From Sphingosinithalassobacter sp. CS137 (GTDB lineage Bacteria > Pseudomonadota > Alphaproteobacteria > Sphingomonadales > Sphingomonadaceae): a stretch of DNA of 64,000 nt. The notes beneath the pieces were generated by a model. That model had not been told where the DNA came from, searched no databases, and was given only the letters and a program-made list of their open reading frames with translations. Positions within the stretch are counted from its first letter, which is position 1; each line of letters starts with the position of its first letter. The translations under genes and the position numbers were made by a program. The stretch spans positions 248,001-312,000 of the forward strand of contig NZ_CP060494.1 of assembly GCF_014334115.1 (NCBI RefSeq), written 5' to 3'. This document shows, in pieces, positions 48,364 to 58,480 of this stretch.

Positions 48364-49299
48364 TCAATAGCCGGCAGCGAGATCGACGACGTTCTTCATC
48401 GGCTTTCCGGCGCGGAAGGCCTCAAGATTTTCGAGGAAGAGCGCGGCGGCGCGCTGGAACATGCGCGTCTGGCTGCGGCCCGAAAGGTGCATCGTCAGTA
48501 TCGCGTTGGGCGCCGACCAGAGCGGGTGCTCGGGCGGCAGCGGCTCGGGCGTGACCGTGTCGAGGAAAGCGCCGGCGATGCGCCGCTTGACCAGCGCCTC
48601 GACCAACGCGTCCTGATCGACCATGTCGCCGCGGGCGATGTTGACCAGCCAGGCGGAGGTCTTCATCGCCGCCAGCGCGTCAGCGCCGATCAGCGCCTGC
48701 GTCTCGCCGGTCGAGGGGGCGGCGAGGATCACCCAGTCATAGTCGCCGATGCGGGCGCGCCAGGCGTCGGGCGTGAGCGTGCCGTCGCGGCCCGAGCGCG
48801 TGACGCCGGTGACATCGACGCCGAACGCGGCGAGGCGATCGCCGATCATCCGGCCGATCGTGCCATAGCCGACGATCAGCGCGCGGGTGTCGTAGAGCTC
48901 GAGCTTGCCGGGCGCGTCGGTGGTCCATTCGCGGCGATCGGCGAGGCGGACGACTTCGTCGAAGCGCTTGGCGGCGGCGAGCACGCCGAGCACGGCATAT
49001 TCGGCGACCGCCTCGGCATTGATGCCGGTGCCGTTGGTGAGGATCGTGCCCTGCGCCTGCATCCGATCGAGATCGAACGGATCGACTCCGGCATAGAGAG
49101 TGAAGACCCATTGGAGCGCCTGGGCGCGGGCGAGCGTCTCGGCGGTGTAGCGCGAGCGCTGCATGTCGACCCAGGCGATGTCGGCATCGGCGATCGCTTC
49201 GCCGGCATCCTCGCGATCCTGGAACCAGTGGACCTGAAGGTCGGCCGGCAGGCGCGGCTCGAGCAGCGGGCGGGCGAGCGCGGGGAGAACGGCCTTCAT
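48364..49299 (-). CDS. D-isomer-specific 2-hydroxyacid dehydrogenase
   Basis: A 311-residue NAD(P)-dependent oxidoreductase that interconverts 2-oxo and D-2-hydroxy acids. The cofactor motif is ALIVGYGTIGRMIGDRLAAFG. The catalytic Arg is in WLVNIARGDMVDQDALVEAL, Glu in LDTVTPEPLPPEHPLW and His in AILTMHLSG; the HLSG replaces the usual H-x-S/A-G. The ATG overlaps the cysS stop (ATGA at 49296-49299), so the two are co-translated. Substrate is not predictable. Confidence 0.88.
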   Translation of the reverse strand: MKAVLPALARPLLEPRLPADLQVHWFQDREDAGEAIADADIAWVDMQRSRYTAETLARAQALQWVFTLYAGVDPFDLDRMQAQGTILTNGTGINAEAVAEYAVLGVLAAAKRFDEVVRLADRREWTTDAPGKLELYDTRALIVGYGTIGRMIGDRLAAFGVDVTGVTRSGRDGTLTPDAWRARIGDYDWVILAAPSTGETQALIGADALAAMKTSAWLVNIARGDMVDQDALVEALVKRRIAGAFLDTVTPEPLPPEHPLWSAPNAILTMHLSGRSQTRMFQRAAALFLENLEAFRAGKPMKNVVDLAAGY

Positions 49300-50732
49300 A
49301 GCTGCACCTTCCATTCCCAGCCGAGCGGGTCGCCGTCCATGACTTCGACGCCGGCGGCAGTGAGTTCGTCGCGGATCGCGTCGGAGCGAGCGAAGTCCCT
49401 TGCTGCGCGGGCGTCGCGGCGCTCGGCGAGCTTCGCTTCGATCGCCTCGGCGGCGAGCGCGGCATCGGCGGGGCGGACGCGCAGCGCCTCGCGGCTGAGC
49501 GTGCGCAGCTCGAGCCCGAGCACTGCGTCGAACGCGCTCAGGAGCGCGGCCTTGGCGCCCGCGGCGAGGCGCTTGTCGGCGAGCATCGTTTCGAGCAGCG
49601 GGAGTGCCTTGGGCGTGTTGAGATCGTCGGCGACCGCGGCGTCGAGCTGCGCGAGATAGTCGCTGCCGCGCTCCGCGTCCTCCTCCTGCGTTTCTGGCGG
49701 GATCGCTTTGCGCGCCGCCATCACCAGCCGCTTGAGCCGAGTGAGCGCGGCAAGCAGATTTTCCGGGCTGAACTCGAGCTCGCTGCGATAATGCGCACTG
49801 AGGCACATCAGCCGATAGGCGAGGGGATGCACGCCGCGATCGATCAGCGACTGAAGCGTGGCGATGCCGCCCTTCGACTTCGACATCTTGCCGCCGCGAT
49901 CGACGAGAAAATTATTGTGCATCCAGAAGCGGGCGCCGCTGTCGGCACAATCGCAAAAGGCCTGGTTCTGGGCGATTTCGTTGACGTGGTGGATCTCGCG
50001 ATGGTCGATTCCGCCGGTGTGGATGTCGAACGGGAAGCCGAGATACTGGCGGCTCATCACCGAACATTCCAAGTGCCAGCCCGGCGCCCCGCGGCCCCAG
50101 GGCGAATCCCACTCCATCTGGCGCGTCTCGCCGGGCGGCGTGCGGCGCCATATCGCGAAATCCTGGGGATGGCGCTTGCCCGCGACCGGATCGATGCGGC
50201 CTTCGCCGGCGTCGTCCTGACCGCCCGCGAGCCGCCCGTAGTGCGGCACGGTGGTGCTGTCGAAGTAGAGGCCGCTGTCGATCTGATAGCAGTGCCGCTC
50301 CGCGATCGACTGCCCGAATTCGATCATCCCGGCGACATGATCGGTCGCGGTCGGCATGTGCGTGGGGGGCACGATGTTGAGATCGGCGAGGTTGGACTTG
50401 AATACCCCGGTATAATGCGCCGCGATGTCCCAGGCGCTCATCGCCCGCGCCTTTGCCGCCGCCTCCATCTTGTCGTCCCCGGCGTCGGCATCGGAGGTGA
50501 GATGGCCGACATCGGTGATGTTGACGACATGGGTGACGGCATAGCCCTTCCAGCGCAGCATCCGGGCCAGCGTGTCGGTGAACACATAGGCGCGCAGATT
50601 GCCGAGGTGCGGATCGCTGTAGACGGTCGGTCCACAGGAGTAGATGCGGACGCCGCGCTCGGGATCGAGCGGAGCGAACGGCTCAAGGCGGCGGGAGAGG
50701 CTGTTGTGAAGCGTGATCGGCGTGCCGGACAT
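49296..50732 (-). CDS. cysS: Cysteinyl-tRNA synthetase
   Basis: A 478-residue class I synthetase that charges tRNA-Cys. YSCGPTVYSDPHLGNLRAYVFTDTL carries the first zinc Cys and the HIGH-type motif (HLGN). ECSVMSRQYLGFPFDIHTGGIDHREIHHVNEIAQ supplies the other zinc ligands, and GGKMSKSKGG is the KMSKS loop. The C-terminal DALR-like anticodon region ends WEWKVQL. Length is normal. A tRNA-Cys gene lies 2 kb away at 52680-52753. Confidence 0.96.
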   Translation of the reverse strand: MSGTPITLHNSLSRRLEPFAPLDPERGVRIYSCGPTVYSDPHLGNLRAYVFTDTLARMLRWKGYAVTHVVNITDVGHLTSDADAGDDKMEAAAKARAMSAWDIAAHYTGVFKSNLADLNIVPPTHMPTATDHVAGMIEFGQSIAERHCYQIDSGLYFDSTTVPHYGRLAGGQDDAGEGRIDPVAGKRHPQDFAIWRRTPPGETRQMEWDSPWGRGAPGWHLECSVMSRQYLGFPFDIHTGGIDHREIHHVNEIAQNQAFCDCADSGARFWMHNNFLVDRGGKMSKSKGGIATLQSLIDRGVHPLAYRLMCLSAHYRSELEFSPENLLAALTRLKRLVMAARKAIPPETQEEDAERGSDYLAQLDAAVADDLNTPKALPLLETMLADKRLAAGAKAALLSAFDAVLGLELRTLSREALRVRPADAALAAEAIEAKLAERRDARAARDFARSDAIRDELTAAGVEVMDGDPLGWEWKVQL

Positions 50733-50859
50733 GGCGGCGGCATTAGCGCGGACACCGCCGCGTCACAAATCGCATTCACAAGGCCAATCAATCTGCGCAT
50801 CCTTGCAAGAAAGCGAATCGGGGCGGGTGCTTTCCGGATCGGCGTCTGGAGAGTTGAGC

Positions 50860-51069
50860 ATGGACAATGTCGCGATTCTGGGCGGAGTCGCAGCGATCAT
50901 CGCGGCCGTGTTGCTGGTCCGCTACATACGGCGCCGGCGGGCGATGGAGCGCCGTGCGCGTCGGCGCAAGAGGCGCATCGCGCGCGAACACGCATGGAAT
51001 CGGGTGTTCGGACGACGGCCAAGACGGCTGACCCATCGACTGGCGGACGACCCGACCGCGGACCAATAG
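50860..51069 (+). CDS. Small basic single-pass membrane protein
   Basis: A 69-residue protein: one hydrophobic segment (VAILGGVAAIIAAVLLVRYI) followed by a strongly basic tail (RRRRAMERRARRRKRRIAREH). GGAGAG lies upstream of the ATG at 50860; the frame opens earlier but overlaps the cysS promoter region. No family recognised. The topology suggests an N-out/C-in inner-membrane protein with a cytoplasmic basic tail. Confidence 0.6.
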   Translation: MDNVAILGGVAAIIAAVLLVRYIRRRRAMERRARRRKRRIAREHAWNRVFGRRPRRLTHRLADDPTADQ

Positions 51070-51082
51070 GCCGGGCCGGGGG

Positions 51083-51367
51083 CTAGTCCTCGCCGAGCCC
51101 GGCGCGGACCATTGCCGACCAGATCTCGGCCGGATCGCTGCCTGCCGCCCGGCCGGCGGCGACCATTTCCGGAGTCGGTTCTCGCAGCGTGCGGAGCACT
51201 GCCTTGGCGCGCTCGACCTCCTGGTCCCAGCTCGCGTCGATCTGGCCGCTGACAGCCGCGGCGATGGCCGCGCCGCCGTTGGAAGTCTGGCCGTTGGGGC
51301 TGCGTGCCTCGGCGCAGATCACGCGGGCGACGCGCTCGATCGGCGAAGTGACGGAGATATCGGTCAT
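51083..51367 (-). CDS. Small conserved-looking protein of unknown function
   Basis: A 94-residue acidic, helical protein starting TDISVTSPIERVARVICAEARSPNG and ending EIWSAMVRAGLGED. No signal, membrane segment or known motif except a single Cys. It is convergent with the small membrane protein and lies downstream of the ZIP transporter on the same strand with a 71-base gap. The start at 51367 is the first ATG that gives this uniform composition. Confidence 0.55.
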   Translation of the reverse strand: MTDISVTSPIERVARVICAEARSPNGQTSNGGAAIAAAVSGQIDASWDQEVERAKAVLRTLREPTPEMVAAGRAAGSDPAEIWSAMVRAGLGED

Positions 51368-51438
51368 GAAGCTGGCTCCGGGTTCCTGTTCGGCACTGCA
51401 ACGCGCGGCCCGACGCGGCCGTTCCGAACGCGTACCGC

Positions 51439-52155
51439 TCAGCTGTTCAGCGCGTTCGAGGCGAACATCATCAGCGCGAAGCCGAGCGCGAAGCTGACGC
51501 TCGACCATTTGCGCGGCGGATCGGGCGCATCGCCTTCCGACAGCGTATCCTCGACCGTCGCAAGGAGCAGCACGCCGGCGATGAAGGCGAGGACGAGCGC
51601 CTGCGAGGAGCTGTCGCCGGTTTCCAGCCCGAGATAGCCGATCGCGGCGGCGACCGGCGCGACCACCGGAAGCGAAGCCATGGCGATCCAGCGCATCTTC
51701 TTGCCGGAGTTGCGCAGATTCGCGGCGGCGGCAAATCCGGTGGGAATATTCGCGACGACCTGGCTGGCGGCGAGCAGCGCGCCGAGACTGGCGGCGACCG
51801 ACGAGCCGGCGCCGGTAAGAAAGCCATCGGTGAAGAGATCCACGCCCACCGCGGCCACGACCATCATCGCACCCGTGCGCACGCTTGCCTGAAGATGTCC
51901 GACGAGCCTGGCAATGCCGATCGAAACGAGCGCGCCGACGAGAAAGGCGAGTCCGACGCTCCACCCGCGCGCGTCCATCAGCGCGCGCGGCATCAGTTCG
52001 ACCGCGACGATCGCGATGGCGATGCCAGCAGCGCCATGGAGCGCGACGCCGACGATCCAGCGCGCAGGCTTTGTCAGCAGCGCGATTCCACTGCCGATCG
52101 CGTTTCCGAGCCCCGGCAGCAGCGCCAGGGCGAGCACCGTCCAGAACTCACCCAT
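51439..52155 (-). CDS. ZIP-family metal transporter
   Basis: A 238-residue inner-membrane protein with eight predicted helices. The metal-site helices resemble ZIP transporters: GVALHGAAGIAIAIVAVELMPRAL in the N-half, VAAVGVDLFTDGFLTGAG for TM4 and ASQVVANIPTGFAAAANLR for TM5, with FIAGVLLLATVEDTLSEG later. The TM4 position that is usually His (HNFxDG) is Val-Asp here, so the metal preference may differ from classical Zn2+ importers. The gene is apparently monocistronic, or it leads the small downstream gene. Confidence 0.8.
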   Translation of the reverse strand: MGEFWTVLALALLPGLGNAIGSGIALLTKPARWIVGVALHGAAGIAIAIVAVELMPRALMDARGWSVGLAFLVGALVSIGIARLVGHLQASVRTGAMMVVAAVGVDLFTDGFLTGAGSSVAASLGALLAASQVVANIPTGFAAAANLRNSGKKMRWIAMASLPVVAPVAAAIGYLGLETGDSSSQALVLAFIAGVLLLATVEDTLSEGDAPDPPRKWSSVSFALGFALMMFASNALNS

Positions 52156-52213
52156 CGGCGGCTGAACGGGCGAGTTCCGGATCGGTTCTGTGCTTCGCTA
52201 AAAAGATCGCCAC

Positions 52214-52444
52214 TCAGGCGGCGATGGCATGCTGCCAGGCGGGCTTGCCGCTGGTACGGATCAGGCCGGTGCCGACAGTGCCCGTCGCCACGAGCGGCAC
52301 GGCAGTGGAGCAGTGTGCGCATTCGGCGGTCATGCGGCCGATGATCCACTGCGACCCGCCACAGCCGGGGCAGTGATTCGCCTCGTCGGGGCGATAGGCG
52401 ACGCGATACCCGGTGCGGGCCTGACGGATGCCAAAGTCGTACAT
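52214..52444 (-). CDS. Small zinc-ribbon protein
   Basis: A 76-residue protein with two Cys pairs, HCPGCGGSQWI and AECAHC, forming a likely zinc ribbon. It starts YDFGIRQARTGYRVAYRPDEAN, and the C-terminal part is hydrophobic-polar with no membrane helix. It is similar to short hypothetical proteins common in sphingomonads. No function is known. Confidence 0.6.
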   Translation of the reverse strand: MYDFGIRQARTGYRVAYRPDEANHCPGCGGSQWIIGRMTAECAHCSTAVPLVATGTVGTGLIRTSGKPAWQHAIAA

Positions 52445-52630
52445 CGTATGTCTCCCTGTAACCGGGGCAATGAACGAGCACGAATCAGAAATGGTTCCGT
52501 GAACAAATATTCAGAAAGTCAACAGGCGAGCGATGTGTCGTTTAAGCAACACGACAAGGCGAGTGGGCGATCCGCTCCTGCTTCCGGACAACGCCCGGGG
52601 CAGGCGCAGGTTTCGCGGCGCAATTAGGGA

Positions 52631-52647
52631 GCGCGCCGCCGGCGCGC
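52631..52647 (-). terminator. Hairpin downstream of tRNA-Cys
   Basis: GCGCGCC-GCC-GGCGCGC, perfect 7-base arms, 33 bases past the 3' end of tRNA-Cys. No T-run. The rest of 52445-52679 shows no gene. Confidence 0.45.
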
Positions 52648-52679
52648 GGGGGGCGTGCACGAATCGAAGGGGAAGAAGA

Positions 52680-52753
52680 TGGAGGCCCGAGCCGGAATCG
52701 AACCGGCGTATACGGATTTGCAGTCCGCTGCGTCACCACTCCGCCATCGGGCC
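52680..52753 (-). tRNA. tRNA-Cys (anticodon GCA)
   Basis: A cloverleaf on the minus strand. The acceptor stem is GGCCCGA/TCGGGCC with an encoded CCA, the anticodon arm CGGA-CTGCAAA-TCCG gives GCA, and the T-arm is GCCGG-TTCGATT-CCGGC. Confidence 0.95.
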
Positions 52754-52910
52754 CCAAGCCGCGGGAGATGCGCAGCACGCGTGTTGCCTGTCAACATCCA
52801 GCTTGCGAAAATCGCACGGCCGGTCGCTTGGCGGCGCCGCATCGCCGCGATACAAGCCCGCATCAGCAACAAGTGTATTGCATAGCTAATACGGTTATGC
52901 GACAGGGCGG

Positions 52911-53597
52911 ATGATGATGATGGTTTCTGCCGATACGCCGCAGCAGGGCGACGAGCGCTTCGCCAAGATGCGCCACGCGATGGTGGCGAGCCAGCTGCGC
53001 ACCAGCGCGGTCAACGACCCGCGCGTGGTCGAGGCGATGGCGCGGGTGCCGCGTGAACGCTATGTTCCCGAAAGCGTCCGGGCAGTCGCCTATCGCGACG
53101 GCCTCTTGCCGCTGACCGCGGGGCGGAAGCACAATTCGCCGCTTGCGACCGGGCGCCTGCTGACCGAGGCCGGCATCCGTCCCGACGACAAGGTTCTGCT
53201 GATCGGCGCTGCCGGGGGCTATACGGCCGCAGTGCTGGCGCTGCTCGCGCGAGCGGTGGTGGCGCTGGAGTCGGACGACGCGCTCGTCGCGCATGCCCGC
53301 GCCGCGCTTGCCGACGAACCCAGCGTCGAAATGGTGCAGGGCCCGCTCGAAGCTGGCTGGGCCGCGGGAGCGCCGTATGACGTGCTGCTGATCGACGGCG
53401 CGGTCGAGCAAGTGCCCGAGGCAGTGCTGGCGCAGCTGAAGCCGGGCGGGCGAGTCGCGACCGGGCTGGTCGATCGCGGCGTCACTCGGCTGGCCGCCGG
53501 CCGGCGCAGCGAGGGCGGCTTCGGCCTGACCGATTTCGCCGATTGCGAATGCGCGATTCTTCCGGGCTTCGACCGGCCCCGGCAATTCCGTTTCTAG
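52911..53597 (+). CDS. Protein-L-isoaspartate O-methyltransferase-like protein
   Basis: A 228-residue Pcm-family methyltransferase. Family signs are MRHAMVASQLRTSAVNDPRVVEAMARVPRERYVPE, the SAM loop VLLIGAAGGYTAAVLALLA and PYDVLLIDGAVEQVPEAVLAQLKPGGRVATG. The substrate-binding stretch of true Pcm (ISQP) is replaced by KHNSPLATG, so activity on isoaspartate is doubtful. It lies 14 bases before a tolC gene, a common pairing in this group. Four ATG codons in near succession at 52911-52922 leave the start uncertain by up to three residues. Confidence 0.82.
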   Translation: MMMMVSADTPQQGDERFAKMRHAMVASQLRTSAVNDPRVVEAMARVPRERYVPESVRAVAYRDGLLPLTAGRKHNSPLATGRLLTEAGIRPDDKVLLIGAAGGYTAAVLALLARAVVALESDDALVAHARAALADEPSVEMVQGPLEAGWAAGAPYDVLLIDGAVEQVPEAVLAQLKPGGRVATGLVDRGVTRLAAGRRSEGGFGLTDFADCECAILPGFDRPRQFRF

Positions 53598-53611
53598 GCA
53601 GAAGTAGAGCG

Positions 53612-55180
53612 ATGCGACTATCCAGATTCCTGCTCGGCACCGGCCTGGCTGCGCTTTCGGTGCCGGCGGCGGCGCAATCGGTGGCGCCGGTGACCCCCAT
53701 CCGGGAAGTCGTGCCGCAGGACGAGGCGACGACCACGCTGCGCAAGGCGATGACGCGCGCCTATAACACCAGCCCCGAACTGACCGGCGAGCGCGCCAAC
53801 CTGCGCGCGATCGACGAGAATGTGCCGATCGCGCGCGCAGGCGGGCTGCCGAGCCTGGATTCGACGGGCGGCGTGACCGAGAATGTGTTCGACAGCGGAT
53901 CGACGGCGGGCCCGGCGCGACAGGCATCGGTCGGCCTGGACCTTTCGGTGCCGATCTACAGCGGCGGTTCGGTGCGCAATTCGGTGCGTGCCGCCGAGAC
54001 TCGAGTGGAGGCAGGGCGCGCCAATCTGCGCGGCGTGGAGACCAATCTCTTCGTCGATGTGGTCGCCGCCTATCTCGACGTGATCCGCGACCAGGCGGTG
54101 GTGCGGCTGAACCTGCAGAATGTTCGCGTGCTCGAAGTGAACCTGCAGGCGACTCGCGACCGGTTCGAAGTCGGCGACCTCACCCGGACCGACGTCGCCC
54201 AGTCCGAGGCGCGACTGGCGCTGGCGCTGAGCCAGTTGCGCGCCGCCGAGGCCGAGCTGATCGCGAGCCGCGAGACCTATATCCGCGTGGTCGGCGCGCC
54301 TCCGGGCACGCTGGCATCGCCCCCGCCGCTGCCCGATCTGCCCGATTCGCCGCAGCGGGCAGTCGCCGTGGCGCTCGAAGAGAATCCGTCGCTCGACGCG
54401 GCGCGGAGCCTGCGCGAAGCGAGCGAATTCGATGTCGATGTCGCACAGGCCTCGCGGCGCCCCCGAGTCGCGATCGGGGTGGGGACGGATTATTACAGCT
54501 ATCTCGGATCGGTCGGCGGGCAGGCGGCGCTGGCGGGGTTCGACAATGACGGCTTCTCGACTTCGGCCGGAGTGCAGCTCTCGCTCCCGCTGTTCCAGGG
54601 CGGCCGCCCGGCGGCACAGGTGCGCCAGGCGCAGGCACGCGAATCGGCCGCGATCGAGCAAGTGACGCTGGCCGAGCGGACGATCGTGGCGCAGGCGCGA
54701 TCGGCCTTCGCCCGCTATCGCTCGGCACTGCGCGTGATCGAGGCGAGCCGCATCGCCGTGGAGGCGAGCCGGCTGTCGCTCGAAGGCGTGCGCGCCGAGA
54801 ATACCGTGGGCACGCGCACCATCCTCGACATCCTGAACGCCGAGCAGGAGCTGCTCAACGCGCAGGTGCAATATGTGACCGCCGAGCGCGACGCCTATGT
54901 CGCCGGTTTCACGCTGCTCGCGGTGATGGGCCGCGCCGAGGCGGAGGATCTGGGGCTCGACGGCGGCGCGCTGTATGACCCCACCGCCAATTACGAGCGG
55001 GTGCGCGGGCGCTGGAGCGACTGGGGCAGCGATCCCGATCCCGAGCCGGTGGCGACTTCCACCGTCGACACGGCGGCACAGACCCCCGAAGTGGCCGAAA
55101 CGCTCGATCCGCTGCTGCAGCGCCCCGTTGACAGCATGTACCCTTATCCCGCAGGTGAAGCGGCCGACCCGCCGAACTGA
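53612..55180 (+). CDS. tolC: TolC-family outer-membrane efflux channel
   Basis: A 522-residue outer-membrane factor for type I secretion or RND efflux. A signal peptide (LSRFLLGTGLAALSVPAAAQ) is followed by two OEP repeats. The first runs TLRKAMTRAYNTSPELTGERANLRAIDENVPIARAG..YSGGSVRNSVRAAETRVEAG; the second includes ENPSLDAARSLREASEFDVDVAQASRRPRVAIG..LPLFQGGRPAAQVRQAQAR and TRTILDILNAEQELLNAQVQYVTAERDAYVAGFTLLAVMG. The C-terminal 60 residues are an extra polar tail. GAAGTAGAG precedes the ATG. It is co-transcribed with the Pcm-like gene. Confidence 0.92.
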   Translation: MRLSRFLLGTGLAALSVPAAAQSVAPVTPIREVVPQDEATTTLRKAMTRAYNTSPELTGERANLRAIDENVPIARAGGLPSLDSTGGVTENVFDSGSTAGPARQASVGLDLSVPIYSGGSVRNSVRAAETRVEAGRANLRGVETNLFVDVVAAYLDVIRDQAVVRLNLQNVRVLEVNLQATRDRFEVGDLTRTDVAQSEARLALALSQLRAAEAELIASRETYIRVVGAPPGTLASPPPLPDLPDSPQRAVAVALEENPSLDAARSLREASEFDVDVAQASRRPRVAIGVGTDYYSYLGSVGGQAALAGFDNDGFSTSAGVQLSLPLFQGGRPAAQVRQAQARESAAIEQVTLAERTIVAQARSAFARYRSALRVIEASRIAVEASRLSLEGVRAENTVGTRTILDILNAEQELLNAQVQYVTAERDAYVAGFTLLAVMGRAEAEDLGLDGGALYDPTANYERVRGRWSDWGSDPDPEPVATSTVDTAAQTPEVAETLDPLLQRPVDSMYPYPAGEAADPPN

Positions 55181-55197
55181 GCGAAAGGGTGCTCGAT

Positions 55198-55710
55198 ATG
55201 GGAGATATCAGTACCGAACCGTCGATGGAGGAGATCCTGTCCTCCATCAAGCGCATCATCGCCGAAGAGGGCGAGGGTGGCGGCGGTACGCGTGCGCGCC
55301 GGACGCCCAAGGCGGCGCCCCCCTCCGAACGCCGCGACGACGACGAAGTGCTCGAACTCAACGAGCAGCTCGCCGCGCCGCCGCGGCCCGCGCGCAGCGA
55401 AGCACCCGCCCAGCCCGCGCCGCAGCAGGCGGACGCCGACGAGTCCGAGGGGATCGGCGATGTGGCGACCGCCGCGAGCGACCTGGAAACGATCGTCTCG
55501 CGCCGCGCGGCCGAGGCGAGCCGCGGTTCGCTGGAGGCATTGTCGCGGATGATCGTGAAGCCGCAGACGCCCGGCGGGGACACGCTGGAGGGCCTGGTGC
55601 GCGAGATGCTGCGCCCGATGCTCAGCGACTGGCTCGACGCGCATCTTCCCGCGATCGTCGAGAAGATGGTGGCGCGCGAAATCGCACGGATCACCGGCCG
55701 CGAAGGCTGA
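55198..55710 (+). CDS. PopZ-like (DUF2497) polar organizing protein
   Basis: A 170-residue acidic protein of the DUF2497/PopZ family, which in Caulobacter forms polar matrices that anchor chromosome origins. The short N-terminal helix [17 protein letters not shown] is present. A Pro/Glu/Asp-rich disordered middle (residues 25-90) follows. The C-terminal oligomerisation helices include [36 protein letters not shown]. The ATG at 55198 is preferred to GTG 55189 because AAAGGG then lies at the right distance. It sits between tolC and valS as in other alphaproteobacteria. Confidence 0.85.
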   Translation: MGDISTEPSMEEILSSIKRIIAEEGEGGGGTRARRTPKAAPPSERRDDDEVLELNEQLAAPPRPARSEAPAQPAPQQADADESEGIGDVATAASDLETIVSRRAAEASRGSLEALSRMIVKPQTPGGDTLEGLVREMLRPMLSDWLDAHLPAIVEKMVAREIARITGREG

Positions 55711-55762
55711 TCGCGCAGCCACAGACTTGTCTTGGCGAGCGCCCCGGCTATGTGCCGGTGCC

Positions 55763-58453
55763 ATGACCGACTTGCCCAAGACCTTCGACCCCGCGGAAAT
55801 CGAGCAGCGCTGGTATGCGCATTGGGAAGCGGAGGGGCTGTTCCGGCCCGACCGTCCCGACGCCGAACCCTGGACGCTGGTGAACCCGCCGCCGAACGTG
55901 ACGGGCAATCTGCACATCGGCCATGCGCTCGACAATACGCTGCAGGACATCCTCGTCCGCCACGCGCGGCTGACCGGCAAGGATGCGCGCTGGGTGGTGG
56001 GCATGGACCATGCCGGGATCGCGACGCAGATGGTGGTCGAGCGGCAACTCGGCGAACAGCAGCAGAAGCGCACCCACTTCACGCGCGAGGAATTCGTCGC
56101 GAAGGTTTGGGAATGGAAGGCGCAGAGCGGCGGCGCGATCACCGGGCAGCTGCGCCGGCTGGGCTGCTCGATGGACTGGGCGAACGAACGCTTCACCATG
56201 GACGAGGGCTTTTCGAAAGCCGTCCTCAAGGTGTTCGTCGACCTGTACGATCAGGGGCTGCTCTATCGCGACAAGAGGCTGGTCAACTGGGACCCGCATT
56301 TCCAAACCGCGATCAGCGACCTGGAAGTCGAGACGCGCGAGCAGAACGGCAAATTCTGGCACCTGCGCTATCCGCTGGCCGATGGCAGCGGACACGTTCG
56401 CGTCGCGACGACGCGGCCCGAGACGATGCTCGCCGACATGGCCGTGGCGGTGCATCCCGACGACGAACGCTACCGCGAGCTGATCGGCAGGCAGGTGAAG
56501 CTGCCGATCACCGGGCGGCTGATCCCGATCGTGGCGGACGCGCATGCCGATCCGGAGCTTGGTTCGGGCGCGGTGAAGATCACGCCCGGCCATGACTTCA
56601 ACGATTTCGAAGTCGGCAAGCGCGCCGGGATCAAGCCGGCGGAGATGCTCAACATGCTCGATGCCCGGGCGGCGATCTGCCAGACCGCCGACGGGCTGAT
56701 CCCGCAGGAGCTGATCGGGCTCGACCGGTTCGACGCGCGTGCGCGGATCGTCGAGCGGCTCGATGCCGAAGGGCTGTTCGAGAAGGTGGAGGATCGCGTG
56801 ATCGCGACTCCGCTCGGCGACCGTTCGGGCGCTGTGATCGAGCCGTGGCTGACCGACCAATGGTATGTCGACGCGGGCACGCTGGCGAAGCCGGCGATCG
56901 AGGCCGTGCGATCGGGCAAGACCAAGATCGTGCCGAAGGTTTGGGAAAAGACCTATTTCAACTGGATGGAGAACATCCAGCCCTGGTGCGTCAGCCGCCA
57001 GCTGTGGTGGGGCCACCGGATCCCGGCGTGGTACGGGCCGGACGGGAATGTGTTCGTCGCGGAAACCGAGGAAGCGGCACAGGCGCTGGCGGGCGCGGGC
57101 GTGCCGCTGACCCGCGATCCCGACGTGCTCGACACCTGGTTCTCCTCGGCGCTGTGGCCATTTGCGACGATGGGCTGGCCCGAGCCGGGCGAGTGGCAGC
57201 AGCGCTATCCCAACGACATCCTGATTTCCGGGTTCGACATCCTGTTCTTCTGGGATGCGCGGATGATGATGCAGGGCTTGCACTTCCTGGGAGAAGTGCC
57301 GTTCAAGACCCTGTATCTGCACGGGCTCGTCCGCGCCGCCGATGGCGCCAAGATGTCGAAATCGAAGGGCAATACGGTCGATCCGCTGGGGCTGATCGAC
57401 CGATACGGCGCCGATGCGCTGCGCTTCTTCATGGCGGCGATGGAAAGCCAGGGCCGCGACATCAAGATGGACGAGAAGCGGATCGAGGGATACCGCAACT
57501 TCGCCACCAAGCTGTGGAACGCGGCGCGTTTCGCTCAGGCGAACGGCATCGGCGCGAGCGCGACGATCGAGCCGCCCGCGGCCGAGCTGGCGGTCAACCG
57601 CTGGATCGTCGCCGAGACGGTGGCGACGGTGCAGGCGCTCGACCTGGCCATCGCCGACCTGCGCTTCGACGAGGCGGCGAACACGCTCTACCAGTTCGTG
57701 TGGAGCCGCTTCTGCGACTGGTACCTCGAGCTGATCAAGCCGGTGCTGCAGAGCGATGCGGCGCCGGGCAGCCTTTCCGGCGACGAGATGCGCGCCGCGG
57801 CGGGCGTGCAGGGGCCGGTGAAGGAGACGCGCGAGGTCGCGGGCTGGGTGCTCGACCAGACCCTGGTGATGCTCCACCCGTTCATGCCCTTCATCACCGA
57901 GGAATTGTGGCATGCGATGGGCGCGCGCGCCTATCCGCTGATCGTGGCGAAGTGGCCGATGCCCGATGCGCGCGCGCTCGACCCCGAGGCGCAGAAGGAG
58001 ATCGACTGGCTGATCCGGCTGGTGAGCGAGATCCGCGCGGCGCGCACCGAGCTGAACGTCCCCCCGGGCGCGCGGCTGCCGATGCACGTGCGCGACGCCG
58101 ATGCGACGACGCAGGCGCGGCTGGCGGGGCAGGCGGCGGCGCTCGCGCGGCTGGCGCGAGTCGACCGGAACGACACCGAAGCGGGCGCGGGCGGCGCGGT
58201 GCAGATCGTGGTCGACGAAGCGACCTATGTGCTGCCGCTGGAAGGCGTGATCGACCTCGGCACCGAGCGCGCGCGGCTCGCCAAGGCAGTCGCGGCGGCC
58301 GAGAAGGAACGCGATTCGCTGGCCGGGAGGCTGTCCAACCCGAGCTTCGTCGAGCGCGCCAAGCCCGAGGCAGTCGAGAAGGCGCGCGCCGATCACGCCG
58401 AGAAGGCAGCGGAAGCCGAGCGGCTGACGGCGGCGCTGAGCCGGCTGGGATAG
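55763..58453 (+). CDS. valS: Valyl-tRNA synthetase
   Basis: An 896-residue class I synthetase. [22 protein letters not shown] holds the HIGH motif and [19 protein letters not shown] the KMSKS loop. The editing domain includes [24 protein letters not shown] and [35 protein letters not shown] is conserved in ValRS. The end is the Val-specific coiled coil ([44 protein letters not shown]). Length is typical. The start at 55763 is chosen as the first ATG matching the family N-terminus. Confidence 0.97.
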   Translation: MTDLPKTFDPAEIEQRWYAHWEAEGLFRPDRPDAEPWTLVNPPPNVTGNLHIGHALDNTLQDILVRHARLTGKDARWVVGMDHAGIATQMVVERQLGEQQQKRTHFTREEFVAKVWEWKAQSGGAITGQLRRLGCSMDWANERFTMDEGFSKAVLKVFVDLYDQGLLYRDKRLVNWDPHFQTAISDLEVETREQNGKFWHLRYPLADGSGHVRVATTRPETMLADMAVAVHPDDERYRELIGRQVKLPITGRLIPIVADAHADPELGSGAVKITPGHDFNDFEVGKRAGIKPAEMLNMLDARAAICQTADGLIPQELIGLDRFDARARIVERLDAEGLFEKVEDRVIATPLGDRSGAVIEPWLTDQWYVDAGTLAKPAIEAVRSGKTKIVPKVWEKTYFNWMENIQPWCVSRQLWWGHRIPAWYGPDGNVFVAETEEAAQALAGAGVPLTRDPDVLDTWFSSALWPFATMGWPEPGEWQQRYPNDILISGFDILFFWDARMMMQGLHFLGEVPFKTLYLHGLVRAADGAKMSKSKGNTVDPLGLIDRYGADALRFFMAAMESQGRDIKMDEKRIEGYRNFATKLWNAARFAQANGIGASATIEPPAAELAVNRWIVAETVATVQALDLAIADLRFDEAANTLYQFVWSRFCDWYLELIKPVLQSDAAPGSLSGDEMRAAAGVQGPVKETREVAGWVLDQTLVMLHPFMPFITEELWHAMGARAYPLIVAKWPMPDARALDPEAQKEIDWLIRLVSEIRAARTELNVPPGARLPMHVRDADATTQARLAGQAAALARLARVDRNDTEAGAGGAVQIVVDEATYVLPLEGVIDLGTERARLAKAVAAAEKERDSLAGRLSNPSFVERAKPEAVEKARADHAEKAAEAERLTAALSRLG

Positions 58454-58480
58454 CAATCAAGGGAGCGGCGGAGCGCGGCG